NCBI RefSeq assembly: GCF_000250655.1
Contig: NC_016935.1
Span: 2,498,001-2,562,000, forward strand
DNA from: Paenibacillus mucilaginosus 3016
GTDB taxonomy: Bacteria; Bacillota; Bacilli; Paenibacillales; NBRC-103111
Length of the DNA: 64,000 nucleotides
Direction of reading: 5' to 3'
Under the pieces are notes generated by a model. The model made no database searches. It saw nothing but the letters and a program-made list of their open reading frames with translations, and was not told where the DNA came from. Position 1 is the stretch's first letter, and each line of letters starts with the position of its first letter. Below are positions 54,827 to 63,725 of this stretch, piece by piece. The translations under genes were made by a program, and so were the position numbers.

Positions 54827-55324
54827 GTGGTAAAACAATTGATCATCGGAGACGCCATGCATGAACTGGCCAGTACGCGCCGCATTCTGGAGCGCTTGCC
54901 CGAAGAGCAGATGACTTGGAAGCCGCACGTAAAATCGATGACGCTGGGCGGGCTGGCCACGCACCTGGTCAATCTGCTGAACTGGCAGGCAGCGATTTTT
55001 GCTTACACGGAATTTGATCTTTCGACCGTGCCTCTTCGGCGGGAGCCATTGGGGAGACGCGAAGACGTGCTGGAGGAATTCGACACGAACGTCGTCAAGC
55101 TTGAGAAGCTGTTAGCCGAATGCGACGAGACAACGCTCGGTGAGGAATGGACCTTGCGGAACGGCGACCATATCATCCTGCGCCAACCGCGGGCGATCGC
55201 GCTTCGCACCTTCGGATTAAGCCACATGGTCCACCACCGGGCGCAGCTCGGGGTTTATTTGCGGCTTCTCGATATTCCGGTGCCGGGCCTCTACGGTCCA
55301 TCGGCCGACGACGAGGGCAAATGA
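54827..55324 (+). CDS. DinB-family protein
   Basis: About 165 residues in a four-helix bundle. The metal-binding histidines of the DinB/YfiT fold appear as LATHLVNLLNW and SHMVHHRAQLGVYLRLL. Members include metal-dependent thiol transferases; the specific reaction is unknown. GTG 54827 is chosen because GGGAGGAGAGGG lies just upstream; the longer frame covers promoter-like DNA. Confidence 0.82.
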   Translation: MVKQLIIGDAMHELASTRRILERLPEEQMTWKPHVKSMTLGGLATHLVNLLNWQAAIFAYTEFDLSTVPLRREPLGRREDVLEEFDTNVVKLEKLLAECDETTLGEEWTLRNGDHIILRQPRAIALRTFGLSHMVHHRAQLGVYLRLLDIPVPGLYGPSADDEGK

Positions 55325-55348
55325 ACTAAGGGATTAACGGAAAGCGGT

Positions 55349-55395
55349 CGCACAATAACCGGGGGAGCAGATCGCCGCGCGGCAGCTGCTCCCCT
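55349..55395. repeat. Palindromic intergenic repeat, copy 5 (most complete)
   Basis: CGCACAATAACCGGG, then GGGGAGCAG and CTGCTCCCC arms around a GCCGCGCGGC core. It matches the IS-interrupted copy at 26 kb. The rest of 55325-55530 holds no gene. Confidence 0.72.
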
Positions 55396-55532
55396 TCTTA
55401 TGGTATAAAGCAGCGCCTGAAGCAGCTTAAGCAGTCAAGGCCGGCGGCCGCTGGTGATGATCAGCATAGACCGGCCTTAAACGTGTTTAAACCGGCAAAC
55501 CAAGCAGTTTATGAAAAGGACTTGGATCGTAA

Positions 55533-56246
55533 GGTACTCTGGAGGAGTTCAAGTACCAGACGGAGTACGTGAACAATAACGGGAACTACTCGGCCTCCGA
55601 TCTGGAAGGCATGGGGCAAGGGGGATATCCCTACTTTGCTTATGCTGCAGTGTATCTTCCCTATAATTACAGCCGGGACGGCAAGCCTTTCAAGGTCATG
55701 TACCTGTCCCACGGGGCTGGCAACCCTGCCAGCGAGCACTCCTGGACGGGCAAAGGCGTGATCCAGAACCAGATGGACAACATGATCGCATCCGGCGGCA
55801 GCGAGCCTTTCGTCGTCGTCAGCATTGACAATTACGCCACGGGCTGGAATGGGGATAATTTCCTGAACGTACTCGTTCCTGCGATTGAGGCCAAATATAA
55901 TGTGAGCCGGGACCCGGCGGACCGCGCGGTGGTGGGCTTCTCCAGGGGCGCTTACTTCACCCACGACGTAATGAAGACGGGCCCGGATTTCGCTGACAGC
56001 TACGGCCTGTTCAGTGCCTATCTGCCCGACTCCACCATGGCGGCGGACTACACCGCCCTGTCCGGCAAGAGCATCTACATCGGCGTTGGAATCTTCGATG
56101 AGTATTATTGGGGTACGCTGAACATTCAAAAGGCGCTGGCCAAGGACGGCGTATCTTTCAGCTCCCATCTCCTGAATGCCGGCCATGACTGGTATGTCTG
56201 GCGCCTGCTTTACAACGATCTGGTGAGCAAAATCCTGTGGAAGTAA
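55533..56246 (+). pseudogene. CE1-type esterase (feruloyl esterase-like), 5'-truncated
   Basis: The frame begins abruptly (GTLEEFKYQTEYVNNNG) with an in-frame stop just before it, no signal peptide and no convincing ribosome site; GTG 55569 could serve as a start. Catalytic Ser lies in VVGFSRGAYF and His in GHDWYVWR, so the catalytic domain is nearly whole. Secreted relatives deacylate xylan or other plant polymers. The upstream part was probably lost in a rearrangement. Its 3' end overlaps the antisense AraC gene by 89 bases. Confidence 0.65.
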
Positions 56247-57891
56247 TTCTGGTTTCGTTTGGAGAAGGTTTTTCATGAAGCAAACGTGGCTGGTCCCGAA
56301 GATCCGCGGAAACGGATGGAGGCAGCAGCAGTTCATCCATGATCTGATTTTGCCCGATCGGGGTCCAGCTTAAAGCGATCCAATTCGCTATGATTCGAAT
56401 CCGACCGCTGCGGTACGCGTGCATCCCGCACCAGGAAGGGCTTGCTTGCAATTGCGAGAGCACTTCTTCATCGTATCTAGGTGGATAATGCTTAAATATA
56501 AATAAGTGGTCCGTCTCGAACGGGGCCAGGTTCGTCAGAGGGAACTCCTTGACCTGCTCCTTGATCGGCACGGCGCTTCCGGGCTTAAGTCCCAGCTCCG
56601 TGTACAGCAGCTCGTTCACAGGATGGCCCGATGAGCCCTGCACTCTGATTTTGTCGGGGTACAGACGCAGGAGGGATATCGTTTCATGGCCGTAGCTGTC
56701 GGATAGCAGGTGACGGGCATAGCTTACCTTCTGTTCCAGCTGGGTGAAGTTTTGCTGTGCTTCTTTTTCGCGGCCAATCAATTCCGCGATTCTGCGGTGA
56801 TTTTTGCGCCAATCCACCGTGAATTCGAGCATGACCGTAGGTGCGATCTGCTTCAATTGCTCGTAGAAGGGCATATGCCGGAAATCGGCGAGGATCAGGT
56901 CCGGGCTGGCTTGCCGCAAGGCGTTCAGCTGGGTTTGAACAAGCCGCTTATGCTCAGACTCGCTTTGCTCGGCATAGTTGTACCCGTTCATTTCCGCCAC
57001 GGCTTCCACACCCAAGGCAAGCAGGTTATCCTGGTAACGGAAACAAGTCGCTACCGCTACCCTCAACTGTTTTCGCCGCACATATAGGGTTGGAGTAATG
57101 CCGGTTTCCCGCTTAAACATACGGCTGAAGTAAAATTCGTTGCCGAAGCCTACTTGTCCGGAAACCTCCTTAATCGAGCAATCCGGTCTGAGCAGCTGCT
57201 TCGAGCAGTCAATCCGGATTCGATTCAGGTATTCCACCGGGGACACGCCTTTTTCTTTTTTGAAGCTTCTGGAATAGGAGGTTTGCGTCAATCCCGCGAT
57301 ATGGGAAAGCGTATCCAGCTTCACTTTTTCACGGAAATGCTTGTACATATACTGGATGCTTTGGTCAATTCCCTTGCTCGCTTCCTCTATGCGGTGCTCT
57401 TCCGGAGCAGGCTGCAGGAAGCTGTGGAGGAGGCTCTGGAATGCAAGCCGCATCTCTGCTGGATGGACTGAAGGCGATCGACTATCTTCATATAACCGCC
57501 GGGTTTCTTCAACGATGGATTGGCCTGTCGTGATGTGCAGCCTGCCGTGGGGAAGCAGGGAGGCGTCCTCATCCGTACGGGAGGCGGTCCAGCTCTCTTT
57601 CTGCCTGGAAACCGTTATACGGTGGAGCAGCAGAAGATAGCATTCCACATAGGCGGATTCCAGGATCGCTTCCAGCCTCATCTTCGGATCAAGATAGAAT
57701 GCTTCCCCTGTCTGCAGGGGAAACACCTCATGGTCGATGCGAAGCAGGCCTTTGCCCTGAATCACGACGCATATAAGCTCTCCCGGGAGCTTAGGATACG
57801 GCAGCATGCTGCTGCGCAGAAATTTGCGTTTATGTATAGAAGAGAGGAGAATAAGAGGATATTTTGAGGCACGACCTGGACTTGGCAGCAT
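56158..57891 (-). CDS. AraC regulator fused to a siderophore-binding-protein domain (Btr-like)
   Basis: 577 residues: N-terminal region with a cupin-like strand set (about 1-110), AraC HTH (about 190-285: LSHIAGLTQTSYSRSFKKEK, IKEVSGQVGFGNEFYFSRMF) and a periplasmic-binding-protein fold (about 295-535). Bacillus Btr has this build, binds a ferric siderophore inside the cell and activates its uptake genes. The last 45 or so residues (after NQIMDELLLPPSV) are low-complexity, rich in Arg/His/Ser, and are read from the antisense of the neighbouring esterase. ATG 57891 follows GAAGGTGAAGG. A Fur box lies upstream. Confidence 0.82.
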   Translation of the reverse strand: MLPSPGRASKYPLILLSSIHKRKFLRSSMLPYPKLPGELICVVIQGKGLLRIDHEVFPLQTGEAFYLDPKMRLEAILESAYVECYLLLLHRITVSRQKESWTASRTDEDASLLPHGRLHITTGQSIVEETRRLYEDSRSPSVHPAEMRLAFQSLLHSFLQPAPEEHRIEEASKGIDQSIQYMYKHFREKVKLDTLSHIAGLTQTSYSRSFKKEKGVSPVEYLNRIRIDCSKQLLRPDCSIKEVSGQVGFGNEFYFSRMFKRETGITPTLYVRRKQLRVAVATCFRYQDNLLALGVEAVAEMNGYNYAEQSESEHKRLVQTQLNALRQASPDLILADFRHMPFYEQLKQIAPTVMLEFTVDWRKNHRRIAELIGREKEAQQNFTQLEQKVSYARHLLSDSYGHETISLLRLYPDKIRVQGSSGHPVNELLYTELGLKPGSAVPIKEQVKEFPLTNLAPFETDHLFIFKHYPPRYDEEVLSQLQASPSWCGMHAYRSGRIRIIANWIALSWTPIGQNQIMDELLLPPSVSADLRDQPRLLHEKPSPNETRITSTGFCSPDRCKAGARHTSHGRHSGDGS

Positions 57892-57921
57892 AGCCGCCTT
57901 CACCTTCCTTACCCAATGCGA

Positions 57922-57958
57922 ATAACGAACGTTGAGAATCATTATCAACGTTCGTTAT
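57922..57958. promoter_or_regulatory. Fur box within a long palindrome before the AraC gene
   Basis: TGAGAATCATTATCA (57933-57947) matches 14 of 15 bases of the Fur consensus TGATAATNATTATCA. It sits within perfect 14-base arms ATAACGAACGTTGA (57922-57935) and TCAACGTTCGTTAT (57945-57958). The outer arms may bind the AraC protein itself. Confidence 0.75.
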
Positions 57959-58014
57959 CAGTATAAACCTATATACGAGGTTTGGGAAGGGAGGGCGGCA
58001 GCCAGGCGCCTGAT

Positions 58015-58590
58015 CTACTCCTCAATAACGGTCAGCAGCTCCTCGGCAGGCGTACGCTGCTGCACAGGCGGGACGATATCTGGATAGCCGATGTGGAGAA
58101 TGCCGACGATTTTTTCCCCGGCCTTTACACCGACGTCATGGCGGAAGCGCGGATCGTAGCCGAAGTTGTTGGTTTTCCATACGACACCCAGGCCTTGCTC
58201 CCACGCGGCAAGCTGGAAGTTCTGAATCAGACTGCAGACGGCGGCATAATCCTCATCCCACACCTTCTGGCGGGGATCTTCTTTCATGACTATGATGAGA
58301 TGCGCCGGCACGGCCTGGTAATACTCCATTTTCTTTCGGCCGTACTTTTCTTTATCCTCTGCGGAGTAGGTTTGTACCATGGCCTTCGCAAAGGTCGTCC
58401 GTCCTTCGCCTTGAAACAGGATAAATCTCCACGGCTGTCTGTTCAGATGATTGGGAGCCCATACCGCGACGTTCAGCAGCTCTAGAAGCAGGCTTCTCGA
58501 GACCGGATCGCTTTTGAACGAGCGGATCGTTCTTCTCGCTTTGATCAGCTCCGCTATCGGGCCATCAAGCTTGGTTTCCATGAAATTCAT
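58015..58590 (-). CDS. Nitroreductase-family flavoprotein
   Basis: 191 residues of the FMN-dependent nitroreductase fold: IKARRTIRSFKSDPV, APNHLNRQPWRFILF (phosphate and substrate contacts) and AAWEQGLGVVWKT. GGAGG lies nine bases before ATG. It follows the siderophore permeases on the same strand. In Bacillus a nitroreductase-like gene (yfhC) lies near the yfiYZ-yfhA uptake genes. A role in reductive iron release is possible but not shown. Confidence 0.82.
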   Translation of the reverse strand: MNFMETKLDGPIAELIKARRTIRSFKSDPVSRSLLLELLNVAVWAPNHLNRQPWRFILFQGEGRTTFAKAMVQTYSAEDKEKYGRKKMEYYQAVPAHLIIVMKEDPRQKVWDEDYAAVCSLIQNFQLAAWEQGLGVVWKTNNFGYDPRFRHDVGVKAGEKIVGILHIGYPDIVPPVQQRTPAEELLTVIEE

Positions 58591-58603
58591 AACAGGTCGC
58601 CTC

Positions 58604-59647
58604 CTAAGCGGAATTTCGTTTGGTATACAGCAGATAAATAAAGAACGGGGCTCCCACCGCAGAGGTGAGCACGCCTACCGGGACATCCAGGGGCAGGAAC
58701 AGCGTCCTGCCGGCAAGGTCCGCCACCATAACGATAAGGGCCCCGAGAAGCACCGAGACGGTAAACACGCTGTCGAAGCTGGGGCCAACAAGCTTGCGGG
58801 CCATATGCGGTGCTATGAGTCCGACGAATCCTATGCCGCCTGCGACAGAAACGGCGGAGCCTGCGAGAGCCACGCTGATCAAAAGCAGCAGGAGCCGATT
58901 TCGTTCCACCGAGCTGCCGGCGCTCGTTGCAATATCGTCCCCGAGCTGCCCGATATTGACATGCCGGGCAAGCAGGAGGGACAGCGGAATAAGAGTTACG
59001 CTCCAGGGCAGAATGGTCAGCACGTTCTCCCAATTGGCGGCATATACCGAGCCGGTCAGCCATAAATACGCCTGGCCGGCATCGTTCTTGGGGCTGAATA
59101 GGATCATCATGGTTGTGGCTGCCGTGGTTAACGCGGCCATGCCGATGCCGACGAGGATGAGACGGATCGGGGTTACGCCCTTTTTCCAGGCCAGCAGGTA
59201 CAGAGCCGTGGAGGCGGCCAAAGCTCCGAGCATAGCCGCCACCGGCAGCAAGCGTATACTGACATGGCCGGCCATATAGGTAAGAAAGGTGACTGCCGCA
59301 GCGGAAGCGCCGCCGGTTACCCCAATCATGTCCGGCGAAGCGAGCGGGTTGCGGACCATTCCCTGCAGAATCGCGCCTGACGCGGCTAACGATGCGCCAA
59401 CCATGACGGCTGCAAGAATACGCGGCAGTCTGAGCTGCTGAACAACCATGATATACGACTCCGCGCCCGTTCCCCCTATCGCCCGGATGACATCCGGAGG
59501 AGAAATGTACATATCCCCGAGCCCGGTGCTTACGATCGCGATCACGATGCCGAGCAGGAGCAGGACGAGCGAGAGGATCACGGTTTTCTTGTGAATCAAG
59601 ATGGACCAGCTGCCCTGCTGTGAGCGCAAGAGGATGTAGGATTTCAT
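58604..59647 (-). CDS. FecCD-family siderophore permease (second subunit)
   Basis: 347 residues with about nine to ten spans; family blocks RLPRILAAVMVGASLAASGA, QGMVRNPLASPDMIGVTGGA and GFVGLIAPHMAR. ATG 59647 overlaps the stop of the previous permease (ATGA) behind AAAGGGGA. Pairs with the upstream gene as a heterodimeric channel for ferric siderophore. The open frame upstream of this ATG belongs to an alternative frame of the neighbour. Confidence 0.87.
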   Translation of the reverse strand: MKSYILLRSQQGSWSILIHKKTVILSLVLLLLGIVIAIVSTGLGDMYISPPDVIRAIGGTGAESYIMVVQQLRLPRILAAVMVGASLAASGAILQGMVRNPLASPDMIGVTGGASAAAVTFLTYMAGHVSIRLLPVAAMLGALAASTALYLLAWKKGVTPIRLILVGIGMAALTTAATTMMILFSPKNDAGQAYLWLTGSVYAANWENVLTILPWSVTLIPLSLLLARHVNIGQLGDDIATSAGSSVERNRLLLLLISVALAGSAVSVAGGIGFVGLIAPHMARKLVGPSFDSVFTVSVLLGALIVMVADLAGRTLFLPLDVPVGVLTSAVGAPFFIYLLYTKRNSA

Positions 59648-60651
59648 GTTTTTACAATCCCCTTTCGCGCGATATACATAAAGAACGGGGCGCCGACCGC
59701 AGCCGTCATCACGCCGACCGGCACCTCCTCGGGAATCATGATGAACCGCGCGGCCAGATCGGCCAAGATGAGCAGAACCGCACCAAGCACCGCACAATAA
59801 GGAATCACCCAACGGAGATCAATGCCGACGATAAACCTGGCGGCATGCGGGATGACAATGCCGATAAAGCCGATCGGGCCGGCCACGGATACCGAGGACC
59901 CGGCAAGGATCACGATAATGACACCCGTTACGATTTTCAGCAGGAAGGTCCGCTGTCCCAGACCCTTGGCCGTGTCTTCGCCCATCATCAGAACGTTCAA
60001 GTCCCGGGCGACGATCCAGGCCGCTATCCAGCTCATCACGATATACGGAATGACGATGCGCAGCATTTCGGGTGAACGGCCTGCTACCGTTCCTGTCAGC
60101 CAATACAGCACGGTGCTGAGGCCCTCGCTGTTCAAAACAAGGATCGCTTGGGTGAAGGAGGCGAAGAGGGCCGTCATAGCGGCACCTGCCAGCACCAGCT
60201 TCAGGGGTGTGAGTCCGTCACGTCCGACGGAGCCGAGCGCGTAGACAATCACCGCCCCGAATGCGGCGCCGGCGAAGGCCAGCCACATCAGCGTCTGCAT
60301 GGAAGACACGGAGAAGGCGATGGCCGCCAGCACCACAATAAAGCTCGCGCCCGCATTGATCCCAAGCGTGCCGGGCGAAGCGAGCGGATTGCGGGTCAAG
60401 GTTTGCATGAGCGCTCCTGCAATGGCCAGACTTGCTCCTATGACAGCGGCAATCAGAGCTCTGGGTATTCGGGTTGTCCTGATAATGATCTGCTCGTTCA
60501 CCGTCTCATCGTAGTGAAAGGCCGCTTGCCACGCAACCGGTACGCTGTAATGAGTCGCCCCGAATAACAAACTAGCCGCTATACACAACAGCAAAGCGAT
60601 GCAGCCCGCCAGAAGTCCTGCAGACTTCCATACATTCGAATTCATTCCCAT
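59644..60651 (-). CDS. FecCD-family siderophore permease (first subunit)
   Basis: 335 residues; blocks RIPRALIAAVIGASLAIAGA, QTLTRNPLASPGTLGINAGA and GFIGIVIPHAAR. Starts at 60651 (or ATG 60645) behind AAGG. It lies 21 bases after the binding protein gene. No ATPase gene is present in the operon; Bacillus systems of this type share one (YusV). Confidence 0.87.
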   Translation of the reverse strand: MGMNSNVWKSAGLLAGCIALLLCIAASLLFGATHYSVPVAWQAAFHYDETVNEQIIIRTTRIPRALIAAVIGASLAIAGALMQTLTRNPLASPGTLGINAGASFIVVLAAIAFSVSSMQTLMWLAFAGAAFGAVIVYALGSVGRDGLTPLKLVLAGAAMTALFASFTQAILVLNSEGLSTVLYWLTGTVAGRSPEMLRIVIPYIVMSWIAAWIVARDLNVLMMGEDTAKGLGQRTFLLKIVTGVIIVILAGSSVSVAGPIGFIGIVIPHAARFIVGIDLRWVIPYCAVLGAVLLILADLAARFIMIPEEVPVGVMTAAVGAPFFMYIARKGIVKT

Positions 60652-60672
60652 CCAGTCCTTCGTCCAGTCTGC

Positions 60673-61665
60673 TTACTTGATTTCGAAATACTTGTAAAGG
60701 TCATCCAGTAATGCCTGAGCGGCTAAAGCGCCTGCGCTCAAATTCCAGGTCACGACGTCCACTTTGAAATACTTTCCGTTTTTGACACCCTCTAAATTTT
60801 TCCATAACGGATGTGAAGTCCAGTCGTTCTGCGTCTGCGCCTTTCCCGGAGCATCCGCGTTCAGTTGGGTAATGTCGAAGATATAGTCGCCGTCGAGCTG
60901 CGCCATCTGCTCCTTCGAGGTCAGGTTGATGACCGTCTTGCCTTCTACCTGCTGAGACTTCGGACGGGAGAGACCCAGTTCCTTAAAGATCGTTCCGGCA
61001 AACCCGGTCACATAGATCCGGGAGCTGCCATCCTCCTCGAACCGCATAATCGAAATCTCCGTTTGGCCCAGCTTGTCGCCGACCTTTTGCTTGAATTCAG
61101 CAACGCGCCGGTCCCAATTCTTTATGATTTGCTCCGCCTCTTTCTCCTTGTACAGCGCCTCAGAGCTGATCTTCAGATTTTCCTTCCAGTTGAAAAGATC
61201 TTCCGTGATGAGGGTAGGCGCAATGCTGCTGAGCTGCGGATAGATTTTCTCATGACGCGATTTCGTTCCGATAATCAGGTCGGGCTTCAGAGCGATGATC
61301 GCCTCCAGATTGGGCTGCGCTTCGCTGCCCAGGTTTTGGACCCCGTCCATTTTATCCCGCAAAAAGGTATACCAGGGCTTTTGGTCCCATGACTCAACGG
61401 CGCCGACCGGCTTTACACCCAAGGCAAGCGCGTTGTCGACCATGCCGCTGAACAGCACGACTACGCGTTCCGGCTTTTTCTTCAGTGTAACGGTGCCTAA
61501 TGCGTGCTTAATCGTTTTCTCCGCCTCGGCGGCAGGCTGCGCTGCTGCGGTCGTGCCGGCAGGAGCTGTGGCAGTACTGCCGTTGGTTCCTGTACTTGCA
61601 GTTGTGCCGCATGCCGTGATCACGCATAGGAGCAGCATAATCATCATCATTCGTAAAGCTTTCAT
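60673..61665 (-). CDS. Iron-siderophore-binding lipoprotein
   Basis: 330 residues: lipoprotein signal with lipobox VITAC (Cys19), a Thr/Ala-rich linker, then the Peripla_BP_2 fold (HALGTVTLKKKPERVVVLF, VGAVESWDQKPWY, LKPDLIIGTKSRHEKIYPQL). It resembles YfiY/FeuA-type receptors for hydroxamate or catecholate siderophores. AGGGGGAA precedes ATG. First gene of the minus-strand operon, directly behind a perfect Fur box. Confidence 0.87.
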   Translation of the reverse strand: MKALRMMMIMLLLCVITACGTTASTGTNGSTATAPAGTTAAAQPAAEAEKTIKHALGTVTLKKKPERVVVLFSGMVDNALALGVKPVGAVESWDQKPWYTFLRDKMDGVQNLGSEAQPNLEAIIALKPDLIIGTKSRHEKIYPQLSSIAPTLITEDLFNWKENLKISSEALYKEKEAEQIIKNWDRRVAEFKQKVGDKLGQTEISIMRFEEDGSSRIYVTGFAGTIFKELGLSRPKSQQVEGKTVINLTSKEQMAQLDGDYIFDITQLNADAPGKAQTQNDWTSHPLWKNLEGVKNGKYFKVDVVTWNLSAGALAAQALLDDLYKYFEIK

Positions 61666-61701
61666 TAAACGGCTTCCCCCTTAAGGCTCTCTATGATTGA
61701 T

Positions 61702-61720
61702 ATTGATAATTATTATCAAT
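61702..61720. promoter_or_regulatory. Perfect Fur box of the siderophore uptake operon
   Basis: ATTGATAATTATTATCAAT is a perfect 9-1-9 palindrome whose core TGATAATTATTATCA matches all defined positions of the Fur consensus. It lies 37 bases before the lipoprotein start. Confidence 0.85.
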
Positions 61721-61887
61721 TATAGAAGTCACCCTTGCCGTTGTACATGTCCGATTATATCCGTTTTACACACCGATTTTGTCATGGTCATACTCACTTG
61801 ATTCAAGGGCTTTGAAATAGATGCATAACATTCTAGGAAATGGAAGAAATTATGGTTATCCCGAAGGTAGAAGGAGCCTGACTTGCA

Positions 61888-62337
61888 ATGAGCATTCAAC
61901 AAATCATCACCATAAGCCTGCTGGTGGTACCGTGGTTAACCATTCTTTTTATGGATGAGCATGAACGGAGACGATTCATGCCGACAACCTTATTTACGGC
62001 AGTGACGAGTGGACTTATTTATGAATTTGGGATGATGCTTAACTTTTGGCATTTCGAAGAGGTAAGTTTTCCGCTTGTCATGTACGGATTACTTCCGATC
62101 ATTGGCATGTGGGTCATCAGGTTTACATACGGACACTTCCTTAGGTTTATGGTGGTGAATGCCATCTTGGATTTAGGGTTTGCTTTTGTGCTCGCCCCTA
62201 TGTTTGATTCCATAGGCATACTGGGTTCAAACCCCTATACCGGATTGTATATCTATACTATCAACATCTTTCATGCCGCATCCCTGTATGGCTACCAAGT
62301 TTGGCAGGAAGGGCATGGAGCGGCGAAGGCCCGATAA
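61888..62337 (+). CDS. Hypothetical four-span membrane protein
   Basis: 149 residues with about four to five hydrophobic segments and the motif MDEHERRRFMPTTLFTA after the first. It resembles the small CBO0543-type membrane proteins of Bacilli, whose function is unknown. AAGGAG lies upstream of ATG at a rather long spacing of about eleven bases. A hairpin terminator follows. Confidence 0.68.
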   Translation: MSIQQIITISLLVVPWLTILFMDEHERRRFMPTTLFTAVTSGLIYEFGMMLNFWHFEEVSFPLVMYGLLPIIGMWVIRFTYGHFLRFMVVNAILDLGFAFVLAPMFDSIGILGSNPYTGLYIYTINIFHAASLYGYQVWQEGHGAAKAR

Positions 62338-62366
62338 CTTTCAGAAGGAACGTTATGGCGTCAAAA

Positions 62367-62404
62367 CAAGCCTCCCATCCTTAGAAGATGCGGGGCTATT
62401 TTTA
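62367..62404 (+). terminator. Terminator after the membrane protein gene
   Basis: AGCCTCCCATC pairs imperfectly with GATGCGGGGCT, followed by ATTTTTAT. Confidence 0.6.
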
Positions 62405-62597
62405 TAGAACTTATAACTTGCTGCCGGGATGCAGCCGCGTTCATTGGCCCGGTTTCCTTCATCGAACCCTAAAAATGATCACAACAGTTTCAAGACTTAA
62501 CCATTATTGCGGAGCGGATGAGCCATTATAAGCAGTATAACCGGGCTTATTAACCGAAATTGCGATTAACTATTTGGAAACGTTGGATTATTTTAAT

Positions 62598-62633
62598 AAA
62601 TGCGTTGACTGAAAGCGCATTTAATATTATGAT
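62598..62633 (+). promoter_or_regulatory. Promoter and overlapping operator of the inositol genes
   Basis: TTGACT (62605-62610), 17-base spacer, TATGAT (62628-62633). Perfect arms AAATGCG (62598-62604) and CGCATTT (62616-62622) flank the -35, which fits a repressor of the LacI or GntR type. The repressor gene is not in the window. Confidence 0.65.
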
Positions 62634-62812
62634 GTAACCATACAGTTAATCAAAACATAATCATAACATTATCAAATAGGGTAAAGGAGCTGGTGGAACA
62701 GAAGTAAAGTTCAGCGCATTCTTGAACAGGAAGTAAACGGAGCCGTATGTTCGAGGAATGGGCATTAGTGAAAATGAAAGTGCTCTCAATGCAGGAAAAA
62801 AGGAGAAGGCAG

Positions 62813-63706
62813 ATGAAAAACCAGGATATCTTATGGGGAATTGCTCCGATCGGCTGGCGTAATGATGACATTCCTGAGATTGGTGCCGAGAATACACTTC
62901 AGCACCTGTTAAGCGACATTGTGGTGGCCGGCTTTCAAGGTACGGAGGTGGGCGGCTTTTTCCCCGGCCCTCAAGCGTTAAACAAAGAGCTTGGACTCCG
63001 TAATTTGAGAGTGGCGGGTCAATGGTTCAGCAGTTTCATCATCCGTGACGGGATGGAGCATGTGCGCGAACGGTTCCACAGCCAATGCCGTTATTTGCAG
63101 GAGGTTCATGCAGACGTCATTGTCGTATCGGAGCAGACTTACAGTGTGCAGTGTCTGGATAAGAACGTGTTTACGGAGAAGCCCCATTTTTCAAAGGAAG
63201 AATGGGAGAGCTTATGTGCAGGTCTCGAAGAGCTGGGTCAAATTGCCGAATCCTACGGGCTGAAGCTGGTCTACCACCATCATATGGGGACAGGCGTCCA
63301 AACGGCGGAAGAAGTGGACCGACTGATGACGGGCACAGATCCGAGATACGTGCATCTGCTGTATGACACGGGACATATGTACGTTTCGGACGGTGATGTT
63401 CTGTCTCTGCTTCACACCCATATCGACCGGATCAGGCACGTTCATTTCAAAGATGTAAGAAGCGATGTGCTGGACGGCTGCAGGAAAGACGGGAAGTCCT
63501 TTTTGCAATCCTTTTTAAGCGGCATGTTTACGGTACCGGGTGACGGCTGCATCGATTTTACCGGGGTCTACGCTGCTCTGCTGGAGTACGATTATAAAGG
63601 CTGGATTGTGGTCGAGGCCGAACAGGACCCTGCCGTGGCGCATCCGCTGGAATACGCGCTGAAGGCCCGCCATTATATTGACGAAGCTTTGCTTGTGACT
63701 TCCTAA
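62813..63706 (+). CDS. iolE: Inosose dehydratase (2-keto-myo-inositol dehydratase)
   Basis: 297 residues, the usual IolE length, in the xylose-isomerase-like TIM barrel fold. IolE removes water from 2-keto-myo-inositol, the second step of inositol breakdown. Seen: [17 protein letters not shown] at the N-terminus, [46 protein letters not shown] and VEAEQDP, which include the metal-binding Glu/Asp/His positions. AAAAGGAG lies six bases before ATG 62813. The transporter gene follows 19 bases later. Confidence 0.88.
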   Translation: MKNQDILWGIAPIGWRNDDIPEIGAENTLQHLLSDIVVAGFQGTEVGGFFPGPQALNKELGLRNLRVAGQWFSSFIIRDGMEHVRERFHSQCRYLQEVHADVIVVSEQTYSVQCLDKNVFTEKPHFSKEEWESLCAGLEELGQIAESYGLKLVYHHHMGTGVQTAEEVDRLMTGTDPRYVHLLYDTGHMYVSDGDVLSLLHTHIDRIRHVHFKDVRSDVLDGCRKDGKSFLQSFLSGMFTVPGDGCIDFTGVYAALLEYDYKGWIVVEAEQDPAVAHPLEYALKARHYIDEALLVTS

Positions 63707-63725
63707 ATAGCGAAGGGGGAAGGAT

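Noticed and set aside
58451..60567. Several 130-200-codon plus-strand ORFs
   Set aside because: They are antisense to the FecCD permeases and nitroreductase, which have full family motifs.
62574..62589. CcpA cre-like site (GGAAACGTTGG) before the inositol genes
   Set aside because: It misses several fixed positions of the cre consensus and lies upstream of the promoter; not strong enough to list.
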